Shown: positions 1-7,032, counted from the stretch's first letter. The stretch is 8,660 nt of DNA from Hyphomicrobiales bacterium (GCA_014380505.1 JACMJT010000180.1:1-8660); one strand, 5' to 3'. A program made the numbers and translations. Notes: generated by a model from the sequence alone, not told the origin.

Positions 1-2999
1 ACGCCAATCCCCTGCTGACCCGGCTCGAAGCCAACACGCAGAACCTCGACTCCATCATCGGCAACGCCCATGCCACCTTGGGCCGGCTCGAAAAAGGCAT
101 GCGCGACACCACCGTCGATCTGGCCCGCGCCATCGATGAAGTGGCCGGGCGAGCGGCGGCCGCGGGCGAGGAAATCGTCGGCCAAACCTCGCAGCTGGAG
201 CGCACATCGAGCCTCATGACCAGCGAAATGCGGGACTTTTCGCGCCACCTTGCCAGCCAGATCGACCAGCTTACCCAAGTGACCGGTACGCTCGGCGCCG
301 AATCAACAGAGTTCGGCCGCAACGTGCAGGGCATGGAAGCAGCCATGCTCCAGACCGTGCGCCAGAGCGTCGATCAGTTAACCGGCGTTAGCCAGGAAAT
401 CGCCCGCGTCGTTGAACGCACCAGCACAGATGCGGCCCGGCAGATCGACCAGGGCCGGGTTCTTGTCACGCAAGGCCTGCAGACGGTGACCACCGAATAT
501 CTCGACACGGTCGCCAAATCGCGGGCCGACCTCATGGGCTATCTCGCCAATTCTTCCCACAACATCGCCGGTGCCATCAGCCAGGCAACCGAGGCGGTCG
601 CGGGCAACATCAACGCCGCGAGCGCCCAGTTCCTTTCAGGCATCGATCAAACCGCAAATAATTTGATCTCCGAACTTAATTCCACCGGCACGGGGCTGGC
701 GGGCCGGGTCGAGCAGGCAACCGGCAAGCTTTTTTCGGAAATGGAAACGCGCGCCGAGGATCTTGCCGCCAACCTCAACACCACATCCAATCGGCTTATT
801 GGCCAATTGGAGAGCACAATCTCCACAGTGAGCGGCACTTTGAATGAAACCGGGCAACGCTTCCAGGGTCTCATCGGCGGCAGTTCCGAGGACATGGAAG
901 CCCGGATCGATGGCGCCGCCGAACGGCTCTACGGCCACATGAATGCCACCGTCGCCTCTGTATCCGGCAAGATCGACGAGATCACCAGCGCCGTTTATGG
1001 CCGCCTTGAACAGACCTCCGCCGGGGTGGCCAGCCAGATCCAGTCGGCCTCCTCGTCCGTCAACGATCTTCTGGTAACCACCGGTGGAACCATCGCCGCC
1101 CATCTCAAGGAGACGGCCGAGATCGTCAACCGCCAGATGCAGGATTCAGGCATAGCGCTCGCGTCGAACATCGAGAATACGGGCGGTGTCGTCACCGAGA
1201 AGCTCATCTCCGTTTCGGGTAGCTTCGTGCAGAACTTCACCCGGACTCGCGAGGAACTGATCGAGCTTATCAAGGTCAATACAAACATGATGACCGAGCG
1301 GATCGACACCACCGCCACGGACATGACGAACGCCTTCGCGGAAACGGCGGTGCGCGTCACCCGCCAGGTCAACGAAGCCAACACCCTGATGGCTCAGCGG
1401 CTCGAAAAGACCTCCGCTGAAGTCACCTCGCAGCTCGATACGGCAAGTACCCAGATTATCTCGGAAATCGGCAAGGCGAGCGGCGCTTTCTCCGAGAGCC
1501 TCGGCCAGACGACGCTGCAGATCACCGGCAGGCTTGAACAGGATACCGGTCTTCTGGTGGACCGCGTCGATCGGGCGGCCAAGGAACTCGATACCGTGTC
1601 CGTCACAACCGCGGTCACTCTCGACGAGGCCCACCGCAAATTCTCGAAACATGTCGAGACCGCCAACACCTATCTCGCCGACCAGCTTTCGACCGCCGCC
1701 AGCGCCATCGACGAACGCCTCGAGGGCATTTCAATGAACCTGACCGGCAAGCTGGAAATGACGGGAAGCCGTGTCTCCGAACGTCTTGACGACGTGACCA
1801 GTCTGGTTGAGCGCTCGATCGGCAAGTTCGACGAGGAGATGGAACGTATCCTGATCAACCGCAAGGACGCGCTCGATCTTCTGATCGGGGATGCCGCCAA
1901 ACGCGCCGACGAGGTGGACGCGGTGATGACCAGCTACATGAAACTTATCGAAGGCTCGCTGGCCGCATCGGAAGCGAGGTCAAAGGACATCGGGCGGGTC
2001 GTCACTGAACAGGCGGCTTTGGCGGCCGCCAGCCTCGAGCAGGAAATCGGCAAGCTGGAAGCCAGCGCCGGCGGGCAGATTACCCAGGCCTCGCGGGTCC
2101 TTCGCGATCAGCACGAGCGCGCCATGACCGCCATGAACGAAATGCTGTCGGCCACCGCCACCGATTTCCAGCAGACGGCCCAGGATATGCGGATCACCGC
2201 CCAGCAGGTCGTCAAGGATATCGACGTGGCGCGCTCGGAGATGAAGCGGGCAATCGTCGGCCTCCCGGAAGAAACCAGGAGCAACGCCGACGCCATGCGC
2301 CGTGTCGTTTCCGACCAGATCTCGGCCCTCAATGCACTGGCCGAAGTGGTGAAGCGCCAGACCGGCACGCTCGATCTTTCGGGGCCCGGCATTGCCCTGC
2401 AACGAAGTTACAGGGATTCCCCGCCGGGAAAATCTGAGGGCGCCACGGTCCAGGCTCTGCAAAGCGGAACCGCGGGCGCCCAGCAAAAAAATCCCGGGCA
2501 GAGCGAAACAGTCCAAGGGGAGCAGAGTGGGACGGCTCTCCGCGGCAGGATTCTAGCCGACCTCGCTGAAAACACCGCGAAGATTGGCGAGCCAGGTAAA
2601 GCGGCGCCGAAAACCGCTCTGCTCCAGGCTCTGCCGCGCGAGATGGAAAACCTCGTCGACAAACTCAACCTGGCGGCGCGCGATCTCGTCGAGGCTATCG
2701 ATGGCAACCTGCCGCGCGATCTGGAAAAACGCTTCGCCGAGGGCGAGCGCGACGTCTATACAGGGCGGCTTTACGAAGGCCGTGGCAAACGCCTGCAGAA
2801 ACTCCTTATCGACCGTTATGGCAATGACCGGCTGGTGCGGAGCCGTGTTGACGCGTCGGTCCGCCTATTCGAGCGCCTCCTCGACATGATGAGTGCGGCA
2901 CCCCAGGGCGAGGCCATGGTCGACGCTTGCCTTGCCTCCGAGTCCGGCCGGATTTATGTGATGCTGGCGGAGTCCTCTGGCCGCATCGCGCCCCATTAA
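1..2999 (+). CDS. Giant hendecad-repeat scaffold protein, GPR/RgsE-like (5' partial)
   Basis: The frame is open from base 3 to the TAA at 2997-2999 (998 residues) and runs off the left edge, so the TTG at base 78 is an internal codon, not a start. Residues below count from that TTG. The protein is almost all helix: an 11-residue repeat array (46-584); more coiled coil (585-728); a segment from Leu729 containing LPEETRSNADAMRR and ending near 761; a Gly/Ser/Gln/Pro-rich, probably disordered linker (about 763-850); and a compact C-terminal domain (852-970) with GERDVYTGRLY and a late SGRIYVMLAESSGR. No membrane segment is visible. I recall this architecture from the very large rhizobial proteins annotated as kinesin-like, including Agrobacterium GPR (growth pole ring) and Sinorhizobium RgsE, which organise polar growth. 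Assignment to that group is inference from architecture and C-terminal motifs; orthology is not proven. It could also be another large coiled-coil scaffold. Confidence 0.8.
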   Translation, partial: ANPLLTRLEANTQNLDSIIGNAHATLGRLEKGMRDTTVDLARAIDEVAGRAAAAGEEIVGQTSQLERTSSLMTSEMRDFSRHLASQIDQLTQVTGTLGAESTEFGRNVQGMEAAMLQTVRQSVDQLTGVSQEIARVVERTSTDAARQIDQGRVLVTQGLQTVTTEYLDTVAKSRADLMGYLANSSHNIAGAISQATEAVAGNINAASAQFLSGIDQTANNLISELNSTGTGLAGRVEQATGKLFSEMETRAEDLAANLNTTSNRLIGQLESTISTVSGTLNETGQRFQGLIGGSSEDMEARIDGAAERLYGHMNATVASVSGKIDEITSAVYGRLEQTSAGVASQIQSASSSVNDLLVTTGGTIAAHLKETAEIVNRQMQDSGIALASNIENTGGVVTEKLISVSGSFVQNFTRTREELIELIKVNTNMMTERIDTTATDMTNAFAETAVRVTRQVNEANTLMAQRLEKTSAEVTSQLDTASTQIISEIGKASGAFSESLGQTTLQITGRLEQDTGLLVDRVDRAAKELDTVSVTTAVTLDEAHRKFSKHVETANTYLADQLSTAASAIDERLEGISMNLTGKLEMTGSRVSERLDDVTSLVERSIGKFDEEMERILINRKDALDLLIGDAAKRADEVDAVMTSYMKLIEGSLAASEARSKDIGRVVTEQAALAAASLEQEIGKLEASAGGQITQASRVLRDQHERAMTAMNEMLSATATDFQQTAQDMRITAQQVVKDIDVARSEMKRAIVGLPEETRSNADAMRRVVSDQISALNALAEVVKRQTGTLDLSGPGIALQRSYRDSPPGKSEGATVQALQSGTAGAQQKNPGQSETVQGEQSGTALRGRILADLAENTAKIGEPGKAAPKTALLQALPREMENLVDKLNLAARDLVEAIDGNLPRDLEKRFAEGERDVYTGRLYEGRGKRLQKLLIDRYGNDRLVRSRVDASVRLFERLLDMMSAAPQGEAMVDACLASESGRIYVMLAESSGRIAPH
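213..1829 (+). repeat. Array of 49 in-phase 11-residue (33-nt) hendecad repeats
   Basis: From Leu at base 213, the translation divides into 49 consecutive 11-residue units with no insertion or deletion. The pattern is hydrophobic-x-x-[T/S/A]-x-x-x-hydrophobic-x-x-x, for example LNSTGTGLAGR, LEQTSAGVASQ and LEKTSAEVTSQ. By eye, position 1 is hydrophobic in 41 of the first 42 units, and position 8 is hydrophobic or aromatic in all of units 8-42 (bases 444-1598). In units 43-49 the spacing stays at 11, but the hydrophobic stripe moves to positions 4, 8 and 11. Repeats of 11 residues form amphipathic helices or nearly straight coiled coils, as in apolipoproteins, perilipins and other hendecad coils. 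The units are divergent in DNA sequence, so this is an old protein-level repeat rather than a recent tandem duplication. Confidence 0.85.
2445..2537 (+). repeat. Pair of TVQxxQSGTA direct repeats in the disordered linker
   Basis: Two copies of a ten-residue motif, TVQALQSGTA (bases 2445-2474) and TVQGEQSGTA (2508-2537), lie in the Gln/Ser/Gly-rich linker before the C-terminal domain of the giant scaffold protein. The spacer contains a run of seven A at 2485-2491. The copies differ at many third codon positions, so they are not a fresh duplication. Their role is unknown; they may be short binding motifs or simply low-complexity linker. Confidence 0.5.
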
Positions 3000-3182
3000 C
3001 GGAATTCCGAGCCTTGAGGTCGCCCGCGAGAGGCGATCGAGAGCGGCATGAGGCGTGCCGACATAACCTGCGACGGCAGCATCCTGAACCCGCCGCCAGA
3101 GCTTAGGGGCTGACCCGCAGGGGGTATACCAACCCATCTAAACCAAAGATTCACCACTTTCGGCAATATTCTGTTCGAGGAC

Positions 3183-3201
3183 GTCTGCGTTGTCCGCAGG
3201 C
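3183..3201 (+). other. Small hairpin in the leader of the RGRWFL-motif gene
   Basis: Seven bases on each side can pair (GTCTGCG with CGCAGGC, including one G-T wobble) around the loop TTGTC. The hairpin ends seven bases before the GGAG ribosome-binding site of the gene starting at 3220. It has no T-run, so it is not an obvious terminator. It may affect translation or mRNA stability, or be chance in GC-rich DNA. Confidence 0.3.
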
Positions 3202-3208
3202 CGTGAGT

Positions 3209-3212
3209 GGAG
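3209..3212 (+). promoter_or_regulatory. Ribosome-binding site deciding the ATG start at 3220
   Basis: GGAG lies seven bases before the ATG at 3220. The in-frame TTG at 3190 extends the frame by ten codons but has no comparable site and lies inside the leader hairpin. This favours the ATG. Confidence 0.6.
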
Positions 3213-3219
3213 TTGCGTA

Positions 3220-3858
3220 ATGTCGAGTGAAGGCACGTCCAGCGTCACCGAGTTGGCTCCGGACAATTTCGAGGCCATCGAGAAGGCTGTAATGGAATCC
3301 CAGCGCGGCCGCTGGTTTCTGGAGGAATATGCCAGGCGCCGGAGCGGTGGCGAGACCAAAACCGTTCTCACTGCCATCGGCAAGCTCGAGAATACGGTTG
3401 CGGCAAACCAGGATCTGATCGCCGAACGGTTGGGCAAGGCGCTTGGTCTTATTACTTCGGTGGACTCTAAGTTGTCATCGGCGCCCGCCAAAATCGCGGC
3501 CCCTCCGGTTGAACTTTCCGCCCAGCACATGAAATTCTTCAAGCAGGATGAAGAGCTGTTCGAAGCCCCCGCCAAACCGGCCGCACCCATCGCCAGGATT
3601 GCCGAGGTCCGCAAGGCTCCGGAGCCCCGGCCCGACGTGGCCAAGGGTGCGAAACTGGTGATCCGGCGCCAGCCGGAACCGGCCAGCGAAAGCGAGTACA
3701 CGCCAATCGTCTCGCGTGTGATTCAGCCGGACTCCGGGTCAGCGGCAGAAGCTCCGGCCACGGATGCCCCGCCCAAAAGCCGGATCGTGATCATTCGCCA
3801 CAAGGCGGGCGAAACGATCAATGTGCCATTTCACGACGAGATGAGGGCCAGCGCCTAA
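3220..3858 (+). CDS. Conserved alphaproteobacterial protein with RGRWFL-EYARR motif (function unknown)
   Basis: The product is 212 residues from the ATG at 3220, chosen for its GGAG site; an in-frame TTG at 3190 would add ten residues. Residues 14-75 are predicted helical and carry FEAIEKAVMESQRGRWFLEE followed by YARR and a leucine-spaced helix (KTVLTAIGKLE). I recall this N-terminal signature from many Rhizobiales proteins of unknown function. The remainder is rich in Ala, Pro and charged residues and probably disordered, with islands that look conserved: HMKFFKQDEELFE (103-115), AKLVIRRQ (144-151) and SRIVIIRHK (187-195). There is no signal peptide or membrane segment, so it is probably cytoplasmic. 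It lies 220 bases downstream of the giant scaffold gene on the same strand, so an adaptor role there is possible, but this is inference. Its stop overlaps that of the opposing dehydratase gene. Confidence 0.8.
   Translation: MSSEGTSSVTELAPDNFEAIEKAVMESQRGRWFLEEYARRRSGGETKTVLTAIGKLENTVAANQDLIAERLGKALGLITSVDSKLSSAPAKIAAPPVELSAQHMKFFKQDEELFEAPAKPAAPIARIAEVRKAPEPRPDVAKGAKLVIRRQPEPASESEYTPIVSRVIQPDSGSAAEAPATDAPPKSRIVIIRHKAGETINVPFHDEMRASA
3855..3858. other. Overlapping stop codons of convergent genes
   Basis: The four bases CTAA contain the TAA of the plus-strand gene (3856-3858) and, on the minus strand, the TAG of the dehydratase gene (3855-3857). No intergenic terminator can fit between them, so any terminator for either transcript would lie inside the opposite gene. 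Confidence 0.9.
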
Positions 3859-4832
3859 ACCTGCCCGTTCAGCATTTTCGCAAACATGGCGGCATCGACA
3901 TTACCGCCGGACGCGATGACGCCGATGGTCCGCCCCTTTGAAGCAATCTTGCCTGCCAGAACGGCCGCCAGCGCCACGGCACCCCCGGGCTCCAGTACGA
4001 TCTTCAGGACGCCAAAGGCATAGCGCATGGCGTCGCGAACTTCCGCATCGCTAACGGTCAACCCTTCCGCCAGCCGTGAGCGGTTAATCGCAAACGTCAT
4101 GGCCCCCGGCTGCTGTGTCAGCAGCGCATCGCAGATGGAGCCGGCGGCTTCCTTGTTTCGCTCGCGCACTCCCGATCTCAGGCTTCGCGCATAGTCGTCG
4201 AATGCTTCGGGTTCGACCGAATGCACTTTTGTCGCCGGCGAGCGCGCCTCCATGGCCAGTGCAATCCCTGCGGTCAGCCCACCGCCGCTGCAGCAAACCA
4301 GAACTTCGTCAAGTTGAGCGCCCCGCCTAGCTGCTTCATCGGCGAGTTCCAGCCCCGCCGTGCCCTGTCCGGCAATGACATGCTCATGTTCGAAGGGCGG
4401 CACCAGCACGGCGCCCCGCTGCTCCGTCAGGCGAGCGGCAATTTCCTCGCGGCTTTCCCGCGCCCGGTCATAGGTTATGACCTCCGCGCCATAGCTCCGG
4501 GTATTGGCCTTCTTGATCTCCGGCGTGTCGGAAGGCATCACGATGGCAGCCTGCAACCCTTTGATCTGGGCCGCCGCCGCTACACCCTGGGCATGATTGC
4601 CCGACGAGTAGGCCACAACACCGCCCTTCGCGGCGGCGGGATCGAGCTGTGAGATGCAATTCCACGCGCCGCGGAATTTGAAAGATCCCGTGCGTTGCAG
4701 GCATTCCGCCTTGACCAGGATGCGCCCGCCAGTCCGCCCGTTGAGCATGGGGGATTCAAGCACGGGCGTGTGTACCGCGAAGCCCTCAAGCCGCCGCGCC
4801 GCCTTTTCAATCTCCGCAATTCCTATTTCCAT
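3855..4832 (-). CDS. PLP-dependent threonine/serine dehydratase (fold type II)
   Basis: The product is 325 residues from the ATG whose complement is at 4830-4832. A GTG at 4850 would add six residues, but the GGTGGGG stretch just before the ATG favours the shorter form. Fold-type-II hallmarks are in order: the PLP lysine in GSFKFRGA (Lys52), SSGNHAQG (76-83), the phosphate-binding glycine loop CSGGGLTAG (181-189) and SGGN near the end (308-311). Glu207 and Asp213 in VEPEAFDD match the divalent-metal site of serine racemase-type enzymes. No C-terminal ACT domain is present, so this is not the isoleucine-regulated biosynthetic form. The likely reaction is deamination of L-threonine or L-serine to a 2-oxo acid and ammonia. 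Serine racemase or threo-3-hydroxyaspartate ammonia-lyase activity is also possible. It is divergent from the amine-dehydrogenase-like gene, with 68 bases between starts. Confidence 0.9.
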   Translation of the reverse strand: MEIGIAEIEKAARRLEGFAVHTPVLESPMLNGRTGGRILVKAECLQRTGSFKFRGAWNCISQLDPAAAKGGVVAYSSGNHAQGVAAAAQIKGLQAAIVMPSDTPEIKKANTRSYGAEVITYDRARESREEIAARLTEQRGAVLVPPFEHEHVIAGQGTAGLELADEAARRGAQLDEVLVCCSGGGLTAGIALAMEARSPATKVHSVEPEAFDDYARSLRSGVRERNKEAAGSICDALLTQQPGAMTFAINRSRLAEGLTVSDAEVRDAMRYAFGVLKIVLEPGGAVALAAVLAGKIASKGRTIGVIASGGNVDAAMFAKMLNGQV

Positions 4833-4900
4833 GTCCCCACCATAGCGCACAGCATCGGGATTCTGCTACACGGGACGTGAAGAGCCAGAGGTGCCAGGCG
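4833..4900. promoter_or_regulatory. Divergent intergenic region between dehydratase and flavoprotein genes
   Basis: These 68 bases separate the two divergent starts and should hold at least one promoter for each direction if both genes are transcribed from here. I see no convincing -35/-10 pair or clear operator palindrome. The assignment rests on gene layout alone. Confidence 0.4.
4887..4891 (+). promoter_or_regulatory. Ribosome-binding site favouring the TTG start at 4901
   Basis: AGAGG lies nine bases before the TTG at 4901. The upstream in-frame GTG at 4877 has only CGGGA one base away, too close to work well. Alignment with trimethylamine dehydrogenase, whose mature chain begins ARDPKHDILF as I recall it, also fits MSRDPRYDILF from the TTG. 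Confidence 0.5.
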
Positions 4901-6937
4901 TTGTCACGCGATCCCCGCTACGACATCCTTTTTGAACCCGTGCGCATAGGGCCCGTCACCGCCCGAAACCGCTTCTACCAAGTGCCCCATTGCAACGGCA
5001 TGGGCTACCGCGATGCCACGGCCCTTGCCACCATGCGCGGCATCAAGGCGGAAGGCGGCTGGGCGGTGGTCTGCACCGAAATGGTGGAAATCCACCCGAG
5101 CGCCGATGTTGCTCCCTACACCGAGCTCCGCATCTGGGATGACAGGGACTTGCCCATGCTTTCCCGCATTTCTGAAAAAATCCATGAGCACAACTCGCTT
5201 GCGGGAATCGAGCTGTGCCATTCCGGCTACACCGCACCCAACCGCTGGTCGCGCGAAATTCCGATTGCCGTCAGCGCCATTCCAGTCTCCAGCGATTTTC
5301 ACGATCCCATCCAGGCCCGCGCCATGGACGCACACGATATCCGCGAGTTGCGCCGCATCCATCGGGCGGCGGCGATCCGCGCCAGGCAGGCGGGCTACGA
5401 TCTCATCTACGTCTATGCGGGCCACGGTCTCGGCATCTTCCAGCATTTCCTTTCGCGCGCCACCAACCTCCGCGGCGACGAATACGGCGGCTCACTGGAA
5501 AACCGGGCGAGGCTGCTGCGCGAGGTGATCGAAGACACCAAGGATGCCGTGGGCCATACCTGTGCCGTGCCGGTGCGCATTGCCATGAACGAGTTTCAGG
5601 GCGCGGCAGGCCTCGAGCCCGCCGAAGTGGAAGACGCCATTGCCATGATGGCCGAGCTTCCAGATCTTTGGGATCTCTCCCTGTCAAGCTGGTCCAATGA
5701 TTCGCAGACCTCGCGCTTCTCCGAAGAAGGCTTTCAGGAGCCCTATATCAAAGGCGTGAAGAAGCTGACGACAAAGCCCGTGGTCGGCGTTGGCCGCTAT
5801 ACCTCGCCCGACAGCATGGTGCGCGTCATCAAGACGGGGATCATGGACATGATCGGTGCCGCCCGCCCCTCCATCGCCGATCCATTTCTGCCGAAAAAGA
5901 TCGAGGAAGGCCGCCTTGACGATATCCGTGAATGCATCGGCTGCAACATCTGCATAACCGGCGACTACTCGATGACGCCCATCCGCTGCACCCAGAATGC
6001 GTCCATGGGTGAGGAGTGGCGGCGCGGCTGGCACCCGGAACGCATCCGCCCAAGGGAGAAGGATGCCCATGTGCTGATTGTGGGTGCGGGTCCTGCGGGA
6101 CTTGAAACCGCTCGCGCCCTGGGCCAGCGAGGGTATCAGGTTACCATTGCCGATGCGGCCCGCGAAGCCGGAGGCCGCGTGGCGCGGGAATGCCGCTTGC
6201 CTGGCCTTTCCGCCTGGGGCCGAGTGCGCGATTGGCGGCTGCTCCAGATTGGAAAAATGAACAACGTGGCGCTTTACCTCGAAAGCCGGATGACACCGGA
6301 CTCGATTGCCGAAGTGGGCGCCGATCATGTGGTCGTAGCCACGGGGGCAAACTGGCGCCGCGACGGCACCGGCAGTCACCACATTCGCCCCATAGATATT
6401 GCGCCCTCGGCGGATGTGCTGACACCCGATGACCTTATGTCCGGGATGAGGCCCAAGGGAAAGCACACTGTGATTTTCGACGACGACCACTATTACATGG
6501 GCGGCGTGCTGGCCGAACTTCTGCGCAAGGAGGGCTATGGGGTGAGCCTTGTGACCCCAGCGGCGCTGGCCTCCGCCTACACCAAATGGACGCTCGAGCA
6601 AGTCCGCATCCAGACTCGCCTGCTCAATATTGGTGTGGATATCTTTGCCAACAGGGCGGTGACCGCAGTGGCTACGGGCCATGTAACGCTCGGTTGCATC
6701 TTCACTGGCAAGGAATCAGCCCTGCCCTGCGACGCCACTGTGCTGGTTACGGCCCGCAATCCCAACGATCAACTCTATCACGAGGTTGTGACGGAAAACG
6801 CTGCGGTCTCGCGTGCGGGCGACTGTTACGGCCCTGGCACCATTGCTGCCGCGGTCTATGCCGGACGGCGCTTTGCCGAGGAATTCGGCGGCAAGCCCGG
6901 CGATTCTATTCGGCGAGAAGTGACGGCGCTTGCATAG
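4901..6937 (+). CDS. Trimethylamine dehydrogenase-type iron-sulfur flavoprotein, substrate uncertain
   Basis: The product is 678 residues from the TTG at 4901; a GTG at 4877 would add eight. The N-terminal half is an Old Yellow Enzyme-type TIM barrel. Cys31 in QVPHCNG aligns with the cysteine that binds FMN covalently in trimethylamine dehydrogenase. Tyr172, His175 and Asp267 match that enzyme's catalytic Tyr169, His172 and Asp267. Cys345, Cys348, Cys351 and Cys363 form the 4Fe-4S site. A Rossmann motif, VLIVGAGPAG (391-400), starts the nucleotide-binding half, and a second nucleotide-like segment includes DDDHYYMGG. The enzyme should oxidise an amine and pass electrons through the cluster to a flavoprotein acceptor. 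The substrate cage differs: Tyr60 is replaced by Met61, and Trp355 aligns with Asp355 or Tyr356, while Trp264 is kept. The chain is also shorter than the roughly 729-residue relative. Trimethylamine is therefore doubtful; another N-methylated or primary amine is likely. Confidence 0.88.
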   Translation: MSRDPRYDILFEPVRIGPVTARNRFYQVPHCNGMGYRDATALATMRGIKAEGGWAVVCTEMVEIHPSADVAPYTELRIWDDRDLPMLSRISEKIHEHNSLAGIELCHSGYTAPNRWSREIPIAVSAIPVSSDFHDPIQARAMDAHDIRELRRIHRAAAIRARQAGYDLIYVYAGHGLGIFQHFLSRATNLRGDEYGGSLENRARLLREVIEDTKDAVGHTCAVPVRIAMNEFQGAAGLEPAEVEDAIAMMAELPDLWDLSLSSWSNDSQTSRFSEEGFQEPYIKGVKKLTTKPVVGVGRYTSPDSMVRVIKTGIMDMIGAARPSIADPFLPKKIEEGRLDDIRECIGCNICITGDYSMTPIRCTQNASMGEEWRRGWHPERIRPREKDAHVLIVGAGPAGLETARALGQRGYQVTIADAAREAGGRVARECRLPGLSAWGRVRDWRLLQIGKMNNVALYLESRMTPDSIAEVGADHVVVATGANWRRDGTGSHHIRPIDIAPSADVLTPDDLMSGMRPKGKHTVIFDDDHYYMGGVLAELLRKEGYGVSLVTPAALASAYTKWTLEQVRIQTRLLNIGVDIFANRAVTAVATGHVTLGCIFTGKESALPCDATVLVTARNPNDQLYHEVVTENAAVSRAGDCYGPGTIAAAVYAGRRFAEEFGGKPGDSIRREVTALA

Positions 6938-6940
6938 GGT

Positions 6941-6968
6941 TTGCCTCATTCCCGACGCAAGCTATGGC
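6941..6968 (+). promoter_or_regulatory. Weak candidate promoter for the L,D-transpeptidase gene
   Basis: TTGCCT and TATGGC are separated by 16 bases in the 108-base gap before the transpeptidase start. The match to a housekeeping promoter is only moderate, and similar pairs occur by chance. Read-through from the flavoprotein gene is also possible. Confidence 0.22.
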
Positions 6969-7032
6969 TATGACGAATCGGGTTAAGACGGCAGTAACTA
7001 AACTCGCCCACGATAATGCGAGACTGCAATCC

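Noticed and set aside
78..80. TTG at 78 as the true start of the first gene
   Set aside because: The same frame continues open to base 3 with similar helical sequence and there is no ribosome-binding site, so the gene begins outside the window.
636..1669. Several long antisense and alternate-frame open frames across the repeat array
   Set aside because: They lack family motifs and arise from GC-rich codon bias and the 33-base periodicity of the sense gene.
213..1829. The repeat region as a chemoreceptor (methyl-accepting) signalling domain
   Set aside because: It lacks the conserved chemoreceptor hairpin tip and the heptad pattern; the period is 11 residues.
3020..3036. TCGCC/GGCGA hairpin as a terminator after the giant gene
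   Set aside because: It has only five pairs and no following T-run.
3103..3130. TTAGGG-16 bases-TATACC as a promoter for the small gene, including the palindrome GGTATACC
   Set aside because: The -35 match is poor, and an eight-base palindrome is expected by chance at this scale.
3138..3701. A 187-codon minus-strand open frame opposite the RGRWFL-motif gene
   Set aside because: The plus-strand gene has a ribosome-binding site and a recognisable motif; the antisense product is low-complexity Ser/Ala-rich.
5684..6682. A 332-codon open frame on the minus strand inside the flavoprotein gene
   Set aside because: It is fully inside a well-supported gene, shows no recognisable domain, and has His/Gly/Ala-rich composition typical of a GC-rich shadow frame.
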